Shown here one piece after another: positions 1 to 8,049 of a stretch of 64,000 bases of DNA. The translations under genes were made by a program, and so were the position numbers. Every line of letters begins with the position of its first letter. Position 1 is the stretch's first letter. Source of the DNA: Chryseobacterium sp. LAM-KRS1. GTDB lineage: Bacteria > Bacteroidota > Bacteroidia > Flavobacteriales > Weeksellaceae. The DNA lies in the NCBI RefSeq assembly GCF_013184525.1, contig NZ_JAAOIZ010000002.1:372001-436000 (forward strand), in the 5' to 3' direction. The notes beneath the pieces are model-generated. The model saw only the letters and a list, made by a program, of their open reading frames with translations, made no database searches and had not been told where the DNA came from.

Positions 1-509
1 CTAAAATTTTTGAGAAAAGAAAAGAATTCGTTTCCCAACTCAATCCTATTGTTCAAAACTTTTATCAGATTATTTCCGGAGGTAAGGAAATGGTATCCGT
101 AATCTACGAATCTCATCTATTGGAATCTTCATTCGAAAATTTACTTAAGGAAAGCCTGGAAAGAGACAGAATGCTGACGTATACTTCCAGAGGAATTCAT
201 AAGGATGACCTGCTTTTCGAAATGGATGCCGCACTGATTAAAAAGATAGGATCCCAGGGCCAGCAAAAATCCTTTCTTATTTCGCTCAAACTTGCCCAAA
301 TGAGTCTCGTAAAAGAGCTTACCGGTAAAACGCCCATTCTTTTACTGGATGATATTTTTGATAAGCTGGATGACCATCGCGTGGCACAACTTATTGAGTT
401 GGTCAATAAAGAAAATTTCGGGCAGATTTTTATTACAGATACCCATAGGGAAAGAACGGAAAGTGTAGTTAAGAAAATAAATGAGGAAAGTATAATTTTT
501 GAAATCTGA
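1..509 (+). CDS. recF: DNA replication and repair protein RecF, C-terminal part (cut by window edge)
   Basis: The reading frame is already open at base 3, so the gene begins outside the window; the first internal Met at base 90 is not its start. The visible part carries the ABC-ATPase signature-like SQGQQKS, followed by a Walker B region with LLLDDIFDKLD, and ends with the usual short RecF tail containing ITDTHRE. RecF is a cytoplasmic SMC-like ATPase that loads RecA at gapped DNA together with RecO and RecR. The next gene on the same strand is a DUF721 protein, a common partner of recF in Flavobacteriia. No odd features are seen in this fragment. Confidence 0.93.
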   Translation, partial: KIFEKRKEFVSQLNPIVQNFYQIISGGKEMVSVIYESHLLESSFENLLKESLERDRMLTYTSRGIHKDDLLFEMDAALIKKIGSQGQQKSFLISLKLAQMSLVKELTGKTPILLLDDIFDKLDDHRVAQLIELVNKENFGQIFITDTHRERTESVVKKINEESIIFEI

Positions 510-718
510 TGTGGGAAACAAAGTAGGAAGTTCAGAATGCGGGTTAGAATAAAATTGCTTTTGATCTCCTCTTAAAAACACATAAAAACTCACTTTTCTT
601 TATCAAGCATGAACGTATTAGAGAAAACAGAAACGAAAATATACCATACATTACCTGCAAAAAATAAAAATTTAATCCACAATTTCTAATACATAATCCG
701 AACCTCGGATCCAAAACA

Positions 719-1012
719 ATGAAACGAAAAAAAAGAGAATTTCAATCATCCGACCTTGTTAAATCCTTTGCCAGAATACACGGCTTTGAGGATAAATTGA
801 TCGCATTTGAAATCAAGGATTTTCTGGAGGATTATCTAGATGAAAGTCTTTTTCAGGAAATCAGAAGTGTAGGGATTCATGACCAATGTATTGTGATCAA
901 AATAGATTCCCCTCTTTTAAAAAATGATTTTAAGATGCGGAGAAGTTTTTACCTGAAGAAATTCCAGGATAAATTTGGTCAAGAGAAGTTTAATGATCTT
1001 CAGATTTTGTAG
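719..1012 (+). CDS. DUF721 (DciA-like) domain protein
   Basis: This is a 97-aa protein with a basic N-terminus (MKRKKREFQSSDLVKSF) and the short alpha/beta fold expected for DUF721: a helix, a Val/Ile-rich strand (CIVIKIDSP), then a basic helix ending in a LKKF..KFG motif. DUF721 includes the DnaB helicase operator DciA, and the flavobacterial version commonly sits behind recF, as here. A helicase-loading role is inferred from the family only. About 210 bases separate it from recF, so it may have its own promoter. Its last 23 bases overlap the 3' end of the convergent gene on the other strand. Confidence 0.75.
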   Translation: MKRKKREFQSSDLVKSFARIHGFEDKLIAFEIKDFLEDYLDESLFQEIRSVGIHDQCIVIKIDSPLLKNDFKMRRSFYLKKFQDKFGQEKFNDLQIL

Positions 1013-3020
1013 ATATGGTATTGTTCATCAGGTCATCCGCATGTTTATCCAGCCTTGAACTTAAAGGTAAAAAGAACTTAAACGGATGACTTAAAAAATA
1101 CCTGAATATTTCTTTATAGATCTCACTTACCTGTCCGAAATTCAGCTTTCTGGAACGGAACGCTAAAAACATAGACAGCCCGAAGCTTACCAGGAAGTTA
1201 AAGAATCCTATTAAGAATACCGTAAAGAAGGAAATCCAGAATGTGTAGGCATCCACAGAGAAATCTTTTCCATATAATCCCAGTGCCAGATTTCCTGCAG
1301 CAAAGGTAATGTGCCGGATATCCAGATCCAAACCAAAAAATAACCCAACCGGAGCAGTAGCACCGAGGAAAACCCCGAACCAAAAATTAGATATAATTCC
1401 CGGCCAGTTCTTAGCATAGTATTTAGAAAGGTTTTTCGCAAATTTAACCCCGAATAATTTTCTGATGGATATATTTTTTGCGATCCTTTCAGGGATCTGG
1501 TAAAATACGGAGTTGTTTCCTATATTTCCCGAAATAATTCCTGAGATGAAAAGATAGAAACCTGCAATACTTGCATGCAAAATAGCTTTTGACTGAAAAG
1601 GATCCAGGTCTTTAAGCAGCTTGTCGGATCTGTCGACAGCCAGGTTTTGGGAGAAAAAAACATCCAGCCCATAAATAATAGCCAGAGCTATCGGAAATGA
1701 TAACGCTACATTTCCCACAAAAGCAATAAACTGACTTCTGAATAGTTTAGAGACAAGATGTGCAAATTCCGTGTTATTTCTTTTGCTGTTGCCTTCTTCA
1801 GCAAGTACTTTAGTCATAGTTGCAGCAGTCATCGCCGGCTGCTTGGTTGCTAAAGTAAATCCCATCAGGTAGATCATAACGAATCCCATGGCATAATTCA
1901 TAGAATATAAAAATGCGTGGGAAAAATCACTTCCCGGAATATATCCGTACAACATTTTCAACACACAGAGTGCTCCTACGATAATTCCACCACCACTGGC
2001 TTTATAGAACATTTTCATATATTCTTTCCTGGTGGAGGTAATATAATGTGATCCGGCTTCTGCCGTATGATTTGTAATAAGATGGGAAATCAGTCTTGTA
2101 CTGTCATTAATAAGCTCTGCGATATTATTCTTATGGGATTTATACCGGAGAATATTAAACATCAGCTGTTTGGATTTGATAATCACATCTTCATCACCAT
2201 TGATGACCAGAAGCTTAATGATTTCATTAATTCTTTCAATCTGCTGACGGATTTTCAGAAGTGACTGATTGATCTTCCCTGAAATTCCATATTTGGAAGA
2301 GTTTTTAAAAGCTATATTAACAAACTCATGACATTGCTGGATGTAGATCTTGATCTGCTTGTAGCTGCTGTCTTTTGAGTGAAGCTGCAATCCGGGGTCG
2401 GCTTCCAGTTCTGCAGCAAGGCTTTCCAGCTCGTTTTGTAAAGCGAGAAAAGGATTGTCAAAATTCCTGTATTCTGGAGCCATTCTCACCACTTCCACCT
2501 CCATAGCCATTCCTGTAACACGCCAGGAAAGGATATTCATCGAGAAAATAAGCTCTCTTTTAACATTATTTTTTATAATAAAATCAGAAATCCCTAAAAT
2601 AGTAAGGAACTCATTGATTTCATTTTCCGGAAGATTGTGAAGATATTCAAGATCTTTCTTTGGTCTCAGGCTGATATTATCGATAAGATACCACACCGTT
2701 TTCTCCTTTTCCACAGGAGGAAGAACTTTATTAAGGATCCTTTTTTTCAGTTCCGGTAAAAAGGCATTTTCAGAAAGGATATTTGCCTCTGTAAGCGAAA
2801 GGTTAAAAGGCCTCCCCTCAAAAATATTGTAGATATAATGTTTAAAATTGGCTGTAAAATCCGGATTACTTTTAAAGAAATTGAGGACATCTGTAAAATC
2901 AGCTCTCTTAATGCTTTCCAAAAACTCGGCAAACGGTTCTAAGGAAAGAGTTTCGTTCTTAAAAGAAAAATATTTTTTAAGGACGGTTTCAAAATTTGTG
3001 CTGGAATTGAAAAATTTCAT
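990..3020 (-). CDS. Multi-pass membrane protein of the 'site-specific recombinase' (Gcr) family
   Basis: This is a 676-aa protein. The first ~330 residues are soluble and helical. The second half holds about six or seven hydrophobic segments, with a Gly-rich turn (KASGGGIIVGAL), a polar TKQPAMTAATM loop and a long hydrophobic stretch near residues 600-640. The order matches the family named site-specific recombinase after a gonococcal gene. No tyrosine- or serine-recombinase catalytic motif can be seen, and an integral membrane protein is an unlikely recombinase, so the name should not be taken as a function. Its stop codon overlaps the end of the convergent DUF721 gene, and only 13 bases separate its start from the transglycosylase gene upstream. 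Confidence 0.75.
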   Translation of the reverse strand: MKFFNSSTNFETVLKKYFSFKNETLSLEPFAEFLESIKRADFTDVLNFFKSNPDFTANFKHYIYNIFEGRPFNLSLTEANILSENAFLPELKKRILNKVLPPVEKEKTVWYLIDNISLRPKKDLEYLHNLPENEINEFLTILGISDFIIKNNVKRELIFSMNILSWRVTGMAMEVEVVRMAPEYRNFDNPFLALQNELESLAAELEADPGLQLHSKDSSYKQIKIYIQQCHEFVNIAFKNSSKYGISGKINQSLLKIRQQIERINEIIKLLVINGDEDVIIKSKQLMFNILRYKSHKNNIAELINDSTRLISHLITNHTAEAGSHYITSTRKEYMKMFYKASGGGIIVGALCVLKMLYGYIPGSDFSHAFLYSMNYAMGFVMIYLMGFTLATKQPAMTAATMTKVLAEEGNSKRNNTEFAHLVSKLFRSQFIAFVGNVALSFPIALAIIYGLDVFFSQNLAVDRSDKLLKDLDPFQSKAILHASIAGFYLFISGIISGNIGNNSVFYQIPERIAKNISIRKLFGVKFAKNLSKYYAKNWPGIISNFWFGVFLGATAPVGLFFGLDLDIRHITFAAGNLALGLYGKDFSVDAYTFWISFFTVFLIGFFNFLVSFGLSMFLAFRSRKLNFGQVSEIYKEIFRYFLSHPFKFFLPLSSRLDKHADDLMNNTISTKSEDH

Positions 3021-3033
3021 TAGTACAAAGATA

Positions 3034-3678
3034 CTATTTCAAACTTACATTTCTCATTTGTCTTAAAATCCAGTTGTGTTTCCTTGTCAGGTAGGCTGAA
3101 GGATTCTTAGGGTCATACTCTTTAGGGTTTGGCAAAACAGCCGCTATCCAAGCCGCTTCCGAACTTGTTAGGTCTTTAGACGACTTCCCGAAATAATATT
3201 CGGATGCAGCTTCTACTCCAAATACCCCACGTCCCATTTCAATGGAATTAAGGTATCTTTCCAGAATAATGTCCTTACCCCATACTTTCTCAATGATAAA
3301 GGTGTAGACAGCCTCTAATCCTTTCCTGATCCAGCTTCTTCCCTGCCAGAGGAAAATATTTTTAGCCGTCTGCTGGGAAATGGTGCTTCCGCCTCTTACT
3401 TTTTTTCCTTTTTCATTATGTTTCATCGCTTTCTCAATAGCCACATAATCGAAGCCGTTGTGCGTAAAAAATTTCTGATCCTCAGAAGCAATGACCGCCT
3501 TCTTCACATTATTACCCATTTCATCATAGGAAATGTAATCCCTTTGTAATTTTCCATACTGGAACAGGCCTCCGATCTGAGTAATTGTAATGGGTGGATT
3601 AAAGAATCTGCCCCATATAATGAACACCACATTCAAAATCAGAATGATAAACAACAGTTGTTTTATTTTTTTCCACAT
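3034..3678 (-). CDS. mtgA: Monofunctional biosynthetic peptidoglycan transglycosylase
   Basis: This is a 214-aa single-pass inner-membrane enzyme of glycosyltransferase family 51, which polymerises lipid II into glycan strands. A membrane anchor covers residues 5-25. The GT51 motifs follow in order: EDQKFFTHNGFD with the catalytic Glu, GGSTISQQTAKN, RYLNSIEMGRGVFGVEAA with the second acidic residue, and a C-terminal AAWIAAVLPNP segment. There is no transpeptidase domain, which separates it from class A PBPs, and the length is normal for MtgA. It lies just upstream of the Gcr-family membrane gene on the same strand and could be co-transcribed with it. Confidence 0.93.
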   Translation of the reverse strand: MWKKIKQLLFIILILNVVFIIWGRFFNPPITITQIGGLFQYGKLQRDYISYDEMGNNVKKAVIASEDQKFFTHNGFDYVAIEKAMKHNEKGKKVRGGSTISQQTAKNIFLWQGRSWIRKGLEAVYTFIIEKVWGKDIILERYLNSIEMGRGVFGVEAASEYYFGKSSKDLTSSEAAWIAAVLPNPKEYDPKNPSAYLTRKHNWILRQMRNVSLK

Positions 3679-3720
3679 ACCTTTAAAAAAAGCACTACAA
3701 AAATAAACAAATCCTTCGAG

Positions 3721-4767
3721 TTATTGCAATTCTTTCATATAGACCAGCTGATATCCCGGCAAAAGTTCGGGGTGGAAAATCTTAATATAGTCTTTCAGTA
3801 CCCAATCCGATCTTACCACACCACTTTCAAAAAAGTCATTGGCTTTTTTAATTTCCCTTCCCGAAATACTGTATATTTTCCCTTTCGAAAATACCCCCAG
3901 CTTACTGTAAAAAGGATTTATATTCAGCATTTCTTTTTTTGAAGTATGGTTTCCTGCATTGATCCAGTACTGAACTTTATCAGACTTTGAGAAAACTTCC
4001 TCAAAACTCATGGTCACAGCTTTCTCCTCATTGTTATTTTTCAGGATATATTCTGCATTGGCATCTGAAATAAAGTTCGCTACAGACGTTTTTCCTCCGG
4101 GTAAATACCAAACATCCCCGTACATCTCATTGGCAAGGACTACCGGCTTATCCTTAGCGGTTAAGGCAAGCTTTTTTAATTCGTTATAGTTCTTTTCAAT
4201 TTCAGCGTATTTGGCTTCTGCTTCTTTTTCTTTTCCAAAAAGTTTTCCGAACACTTTGAGATATGCTGTTTTTTCAAGTGCTTTTTGCTCAAGGTACTCA
4301 TCAAAAAAAACAACCTGAATTCCGTTATTTTTTAATAACTGATAGGTATTTTCGAAGCTTGCAATATAGTTGGTGAAAACGGCATCCGGTTGTAAGGAAA
4401 TAATCTTCTCCACATCGTATTTCTGATCACTTCCTACATTCTGGATCTTCCCTTCCTTAAGCAATCCCTGAATTTTTTCCGAATAAATATATTCGGGACT
4501 TGAAATCCCTACGACCAGATTTTCCGCATCCAAAGCTGAAACATATCCCATCAAACTGGCGTTGAGAAGAACCACTTTTTTAAATGGAACCTGAGTATTT
4601 TTGAAATCATAGGTATAATTCCCCGACTTGATGTGTAAAATATTAGCTTCATCCTTGTATTGAAGCTTTTTTGAGATAACCGTCCAATCATCGGATGAAA
4701 TTTTTTGCTCTCTTTTACAGGAAATTAGAGTACAAAACGCAAATAGTAGTAAAATTCTTAGTTTCAT
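3721..4767 (-). CDS. ABC-type iron/cobalamin substrate-binding lipoprotein (Peripla_BP_2 family)
   Basis: This is a 348-aa protein that starts with a lipoprotein signal ending in the lipobox LISC (Cys about residue 17), so it should be attached to a membrane facing the periplasm. The body shows the two-lobe helical-backbone binding-protein pattern: VVLLNASLMGYVSALDAE with VVGISSPEYIYS, then KIISLQPDAVFTNY, and a second lobe with WYLPGGKTSVANFI. This is the BtuF/FecB/FhuD class, which binds cobalamin, haem or ferric siderophores. The ligand cannot be read from the sequence. No ABC permease or ATPase lies nearby and I saw no cobalamin riboswitch in front of it. The tRNA-Arg gene is divergent from it. 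Confidence 0.8.
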   Translation of the reverse strand: MKLRILLLFAFCTLISCKREQKISSDDWTVISKKLQYKDEANILHIKSGNYTYDFKNTQVPFKKVVLLNASLMGYVSALDAENLVVGISSPEYIYSEKIQGLLKEGKIQNVGSDQKYDVEKIISLQPDAVFTNYIASFENTYQLLKNNGIQVVFFDEYLEQKALEKTAYLKVFGKLFGKEKEAEAKYAEIEKNYNELKKLALTAKDKPVVLANEMYGDVWYLPGGKTSVANFISDANAEYILKNNNEEKAVTMSFEEVFSKSDKVQYWINAGNHTSKKEMLNINPFYSKLGVFSKGKIYSISGREIKKANDFFESGVVRSDWVLKDYIKIFHPELLPGYQLVYMKELQ

Positions 4768-4791
4768 GTTTCAAAGAAAAGAAAAAAGTGC

Positions 4792-4799
4792 TATATTTG
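4792..4799 (+). promoter_or_regulatory. Flavobacterial -7 box of tRNA-Arg
   Basis: TATATTTG fits the Bacteroidota -7 consensus TAnnTTTG and lies 27 bases before the tRNA. An obvious TTTG -33 box is not seen. Confidence 0.5.
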
Positions 4800-4826
4800 C
4801 AAACCTTTAAACAATAAGGAAACAAT

Positions 4827-4900
4827 GGCCTCGTGGCGCAACTGAATAGCGCATCTGATTACGGCTCAGAAGGTTACAGGTTTGAATCCTGTCGAGGTCA
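4827..4900 (+). tRNA. tRNA-Arg(ACG)
   Basis: A full cloverleaf can be folded by eye. The acceptor stem pairs GGCCTCG with CGAGGTC through one G-T wobble and is followed by discriminator A. The anticodon stem TCTGA/TCAGA encloses the loop TTACGGC, giving anticodon ACG at 4861-4863. The T arm is ACAGG/CCTGT around TTTGAAT. The length is 74 bases and CCA is not encoded. ACG is presumably deaminated to ICG, as is usual for bacterial tRNA-Arg. No integrase or att duplication is seen next to it. Confidence 0.95.
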
Positions 4901-4910
4901 CAAACAGCCA

Positions 4911-4942
4911 AATGGCGCCAACTAAAGATAGTTGGCGCCATT
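4911..4942 (+). terminator. Strong hairpin terminator after tRNA-Arg
   Basis: A perfect 13-bp stem (AATGGCGCCAACT against AGTTGGCGCCATT) with a 6-base loop is followed by T-rich sequence. It lies 10 bases past the tRNA and is the natural end of that transcript. Confidence 0.8.
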
Positions 4943-5100
4943 TTGATATTTTTTAGTTTGGCATATAATGAATAATCAGATCGCACTTTTACTTTAGAAT
5001 AGAAATATATATTGTATGCTGATAACAGCATTGATTTTAAAATAATAACCACTTGCATTTTTTTTATTTGACACATCAAAAAATATAGTTATCTAAATTT

Positions 5101-6204
5101 TTAAGGAACAAGTGTCGTAAAAAGATAAAGGAGAAAAATCGAAATCAAAACTAATCCCTGCATAATATTTGTACGTCCTGTTGCCAGCGAAATCGTAATG
5201 ATAAATAAAGATAATCCTAACAAAAGCATCGATTTTAAATCTACACCTAATGTCATCCTGAAATCACCTATCACTGAAGACACAGCTACAGCCGGAATAC
5301 TGAGACCAATACTTGCCAATGCAGATCCAAAAGCCAAATTAAGGCTCGTTTGTAGACGATTATTATATGCAGCACGGATTGCGGCAACTCCTTCCGGTAA
5401 TAAAACAATTCCGGCTATAATAATTCCAACGATAGATTTTGGGGCTCCTACTTTGAATACAAGATTATCAACATCTTTTGAAAGATATTTAGCTAATAGA
5501 ACGACAATTCCCAGACATAAAATCAAAAATATAATACTGTAAAACATCATCTTTCGAGTGGGCTTTTCAGGAAGGATTTCATTCTCTTCATTCTCATCAT
5601 CACTATTTTTAGGAATAGGCGCAATGAAAAAAGCACGGTGTCTAATCGTCTGAACCATTGTAAAACCTATATACAGTAATAGACAGATAACAGATATAAA
5701 GATAAGCTGCAAAGATGTATATTCTCCTTCACTGTGACTTGTCGTGTAATTGGGTAAAATAAGAATAAATACAACAATCACAACAAGTGTAATCATTGCA
5801 GTACTCACACCCTGCAGTGTAAAAACCTGTTGTTTATAACGGATTGATCCAACAACAATACAAATACCAATAATCCCTGTAAGAATAATCATCACAGCAG
5901 CAAAGACCGTATCTCTTGCAAGGCTGATTGTTTCCAAACCTTTTGCACTCAGCATTATCGAAATAATAAGAGAAACTTCTATCACGGTTATTGCAAAAGC
6001 CAAAAGTAAGGTTCCATAAGGTTCACCTACCCGATAAGCAATGATTTCCGAATGATAAACCGCTGCTAAAACGGCTCCTATAAGAAAGAAAGTGAGGATC
6101 AAAGAATATAAATGTCCCGTTAGCGAATAATGCAGCAAATAAGCTATCCAAGCCAATATTGGGACAATTATCGTCCAGCCTAAAAGATAGATCTTTTTTT
6201 TCAT
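5101..6204 (-). CDS. Calcium/sodium:proton antiporter of the ChaA family
   Basis: This is a 367-aa inner-membrane protein with about eleven hydrophobic segments. Two internally related alpha-repeats are visible: the first near residues 60-90 with RVGEPYGTLLLAFAITVIEV, the second near residues 270-310 with LLPEGVAAIRAAYNNRLQ and FGSALASIGLSIPAVAV. The paired acidic and Ser/Thr-rich repeats are the ion-binding core of the CaCA superfamily, and ARDTVFAAVMI is typical of ChaA. The hydrophilic central loop is rich in Asp, Glu and Asn. The protein would expel Ca2+ or Na+/K+ in exchange for protons; ion choice cannot be read from the sequence. It stands alone, with the small 89-aa gene downstream on the same strand. 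Confidence 0.85.
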   Translation of the reverse strand: MKKKIYLLGWTIIVPILAWIAYLLHYSLTGHLYSLILTFFLIGAVLAAVYHSEIIAYRVGEPYGTLLLAFAITVIEVSLIISIMLSAKGLETISLARDTVFAAVMIILTGIIGICIVVGSIRYKQQVFTLQGVSTAMITLVVIVVFILILPNYTTSHSEGEYTSLQLIFISVICLLLYIGFTMVQTIRHRAFFIAPIPKNSDDENEENEILPEKPTRKMMFYSIIFLILCLGIVVLLAKYLSKDVDNLVFKVGAPKSIVGIIIAGIVLLPEGVAAIRAAYNNRLQTSLNLAFGSALASIGLSIPAVAVSSVIGDFRMTLGVDLKSMLLLGLSLFIITISLATGRTNIMQGLVLISIFLLYLFTTLVP

Positions 6205-6246
6205 ATATTTTAATTATCCGATGATTGAAAACTTTGGTGGGTAAAA

Positions 6247-6516
6247 TCAGATAACATAATAGTCGTTCAAAGTTGTTATAAAATGATAATCAATAAATCT
6301 TTGTGAAGCCTTGCACAATTCCAACAATTCTTCATCATTGTGGTATTCAAAATTAAAATCGTCAGGAACATCAATTGTATATTCCGTTATTATTTCTGTA
6401 TCCAGAAGATCGATTGCCATCAGATCATTAAATGAACTAAGCATACTTTTTTCTTTCAGAAGAGGCATTTTCCGCGTGATAGAGTTTTTAAATTTATATA
6501 ATATAATTGTTTTCAT
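6247..6516 (-). CDS. Small uncharacterised protein, paralogue of the 89-aa ORF at 12417
   Basis: This 89-aa cytoplasmic-looking protein is not one I recognise. It shares a clear pattern over its whole length with the ORF at 12417-12686: both begin with an M-x-T-I-x-L-Y-K-F-K-[ND]-SITRK segment, carry an acidic middle with IQ/I-[IV]-TEY-x-I, and end in HY/HFI...NDY-x-[VL]-I. The protein is acidic in its second half and has no signal peptide or membrane segment. The paralogues lie at the two ends of the CsbD/GH130/GT4 block and point in opposite directions. A stress-related role is only a guess from context. Confidence 0.65.
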   Translation of the reverse strand: MKTIILYKFKNSITRKMPLLKEKSMLSSFNDLMAIDLLDTEIITEYTIDVPDDFNFEYHNDEELLELCKASQRFIDYHFITTLNDYYVI

Positions 6517-6599
6517 TTTTTTATTTTTTCTTTCTCGAAGGTAACAAGCTGCATTCTAATAGACGAAAGATATTGCTTTAGATCCTGAACCGTAATATC

Positions 6600-6731
6600 T
6601 TACTTATTTATAGACATAAACAGAGGCGTTTCATTCAACAGGAAATACAATTCTGGATGTGAAGACTGAATTTTACCCGTCACTTTAAAAATCTTTCTTG
6701 TAAGATTCTGTAAATTATCCGGTGGTCTCAT
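6600..6731 (-). CDS. 43-aa small protein
   Basis: The frame begins MRPPDNLQNLTRKIFKVTG and ends LNETPLFMSINK. It is basic at the start and has amphipathic character and balanced codon use. I recall short flavobacterial proteins with a similar ETPLF ending, but have not checked this. No strong Shine-Dalgarno sequence is present, which is normal in this phylum. It lies between the ChaA-side small gene and the CsbD-like gene on the same strand, upstream of the former by about 80 bases. The function is unknown. Confidence 0.45.
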   Translation of the reverse strand: MRPPDNLQNLTRKIFKVTGKIQSSHPELYFLLNETPLFMSINK

Positions 6732-6777
6732 ATTTTTTTATTTAAATGAAGCATAACATAGTAGGATATTTTCAAAT

Positions 6778-6816
6778 AAAAAAGGACAGGGGCTTTAAAA
6801 GCACCTGCCCCTTTTT
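6778..6816 (-). terminator. Imperfect hairpin terminator after the CsbD-like gene
   Basis: On the minus strand AAAAAGGGGCAGGTGC pairs with GCCCCTGTCC and is followed by a T run, with a small bulge and one mismatch. It sits about 50 bases beyond the stop of the CsbD-like gene. Confidence 0.55.
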
Positions 6817-6868
6817 CTATTAAATCCATCAAAACATATGTACTATTTCTCAGGATTTAATATGCTCA

Positions 6869-7087
6869 TTATGAAAGTTGAGTATTATTAAGAATCTTAA
6901 TAACCTCTTCACGGCTTTTGCTTAGTTTATTTTCTAATCTTCCCAGCAATTCATTTTCTTTTCCTTTTTCAAGCACTAAATCTGAATCTTTAAGCTGTGA
7001 AAATTTTTCTTTTAATTGTTTCGATTGTTCTTTCCAATCTCCTGTAATTTTAAAAGCCTCATTAGCTTTATTGTGACTTGTATTCAT
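6869..7087 (-). CDS. CsbD-like general stress protein
   Basis: This is a 72-aa, Lys/Glu-rich, highly helical protein with the CsbD-like layout. It has an N-terminal FKITGDWKEQSKQLKEKF, which matches the 'G.WKE..GK.K..FG.LTD.DL' pattern, then LKDSDLVLEKGKENELLGRL and a coiled C-terminus. CsbD-like proteins are induced by general stress in many bacteria, but their biochemical role is unknown. There is no signal peptide. The AraC-type regulator lies upstream on the same strand, separated by about 100 bases, and a terminator hairpin follows the gene. Confidence 0.75.
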   Translation of the reverse strand: MNTSHNKANEAFKITGDWKEQSKQLKEKFSQLKDSDLVLEKGKENELLGRLENKLSKSREEVIKILNNTQLS

Positions 7088-7190
7088 AATTCGAATTTAT
7101 ATGTAACAGAATTATTACAATCCAAAGATGATCTATTTTAATCTTATCCTGTTATACATTTCTAAAGTAGATTTGCATATATCATACATT

Positions 7191-7751
7191 TTATAAGTCT
7201 TCTAAATTTTTCAGCCGTTTTTGCTTCAGTTGCTTATAGAAAGAAGGAGAAAGTCCGGTTATTTTTTTAAACTGGTTGGAAAGATGCGCAACACTGCTGT
7301 AATTGAGTTTATAAGAGATTTCAGTAAGATTGAGTTCATCATATAAAAGGAGCTCTTTTACCCTTTCCACTTTATTGATAATGATAAAGTGCTGCAAAGT
7401 CATACCTTTCACTTCAGAAAATGTGTTGGCAAGGTAAGTGTAATCATAACCAAGCTTTTCACTTATATAATCTGAGAAATTTTCTTTAGGAAGAGATTCG
7501 GAATAATGGATCATTTCTGTGACTGCATTTTTTATTTTTTCGATCAGAATGCTTTTTTTATCATCTAATAACTCAAGTCCGGTTTTAAGGAGATTTTCTT
7601 TTAACAGCTGTCGTTGTTCATCCGTAATATCATCCAATATTTCTATAAGTCCTAGATCTACTACGGCATTTCTGATATTCAGTTTTTCAAGCTCCTGATG
7701 AACCACCATTTTGCAGCGCAGGCTTACCATATATTTTATATATAACTTCAT
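7191..7751 (-). CDS. AraC-family transcriptional regulator, short form
   Basis: This is a 186-aa DNA-binding regulator. The C-terminal ~100 residues form the double helix-turn-helix of the AraC/XylS family, with LGYDYTYLANTFSEVKG in the first motif and LTEISYKLNYSSVAHLSNQF in the second, followed by the usual ITGLSPSFYK. The N-terminal ~85 residues are too short for a normal cupin sensor domain and begin MKLYIKYMVSLRCKMVV, a segment shared by a short AraC subclass common in Bacteroidota. It stands divergently from the small-ORF/GH130/GT4 genes, so control of that operon or of the CsbD-like gene is plausible but inferred. Confidence 0.8.
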   Translation of the reverse strand: MKLYIKYMVSLRCKMVVHQELEKLNIRNAVVDLGLIEILDDITDEQRQLLKENLLKTGLELLDDKKSILIEKIKNAVTEMIHYSESLPKENFSDYISEKLGYDYTYLANTFSEVKGMTLQHFIIINKVERVKELLLYDELNLTEISYKLNYSSVAHLSNQFKKITGLSPSFYKQLKQKRLKNLEDL

Positions 7752-7917
7752 AATCCTTACCGTATTTCGAGTTTGTCAATCTATATATTGACAACCACTC
7801 TTTCAAAGTTAGTCCTTTAAATTTTAATAACTATGATTTATGCAACAAATTGAAAGACTATTACAAACCTTTCTTTTTTTAATAGATGACCTTTACATAT
7901 AATAAAAATATTTTAAA

Positions 7918-8049
7918 ATGTCAAAAGAAAAAGATACAAAGAAAAAAACAGATAAAACACCTGCGGCAAAATCATTAAAAGAGAAGCGGGAAGACAAACA
8001 AAACAAAAGGAAAGAAAAAGAAAATGAAAGTCGCAACGCAACAACCTAA
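7918..8049 (+). CDS. 43-aa lysine-rich small protein
   Basis: The frame runs from an ATG at 7918 (MSKEKDTKKKTDKTPAAKSL) to a TAA at 8047-8049. The GH130 start codon follows on the very next base, so the two are likely translationally coupled. About 40 percent of the residues are Lys, Arg or Glu, with no hydrophobic core, which points to a disordered or nucleic-acid-binding peptide. Its function is unknown. The tight junction with a conserved enzyme gene is the main evidence that it is real. Confidence 0.6.
   Translation: MSKEKDTKKKTDKTPAAKSLKEKREDKQNKRKEKENESRNATT

Noticed and set aside
4768..4826. Cobalamin riboswitch before the substrate-binding lipoprotein
   Set aside because: The gap to the tRNA is only 59 bases and no B12-box sequence is present.
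4827..5100. Integration site at tRNA-Arg
   Set aside because: No integrase gene and no duplicated tRNA 3' end were found; the repeat after the tRNA is a terminator hairpin.
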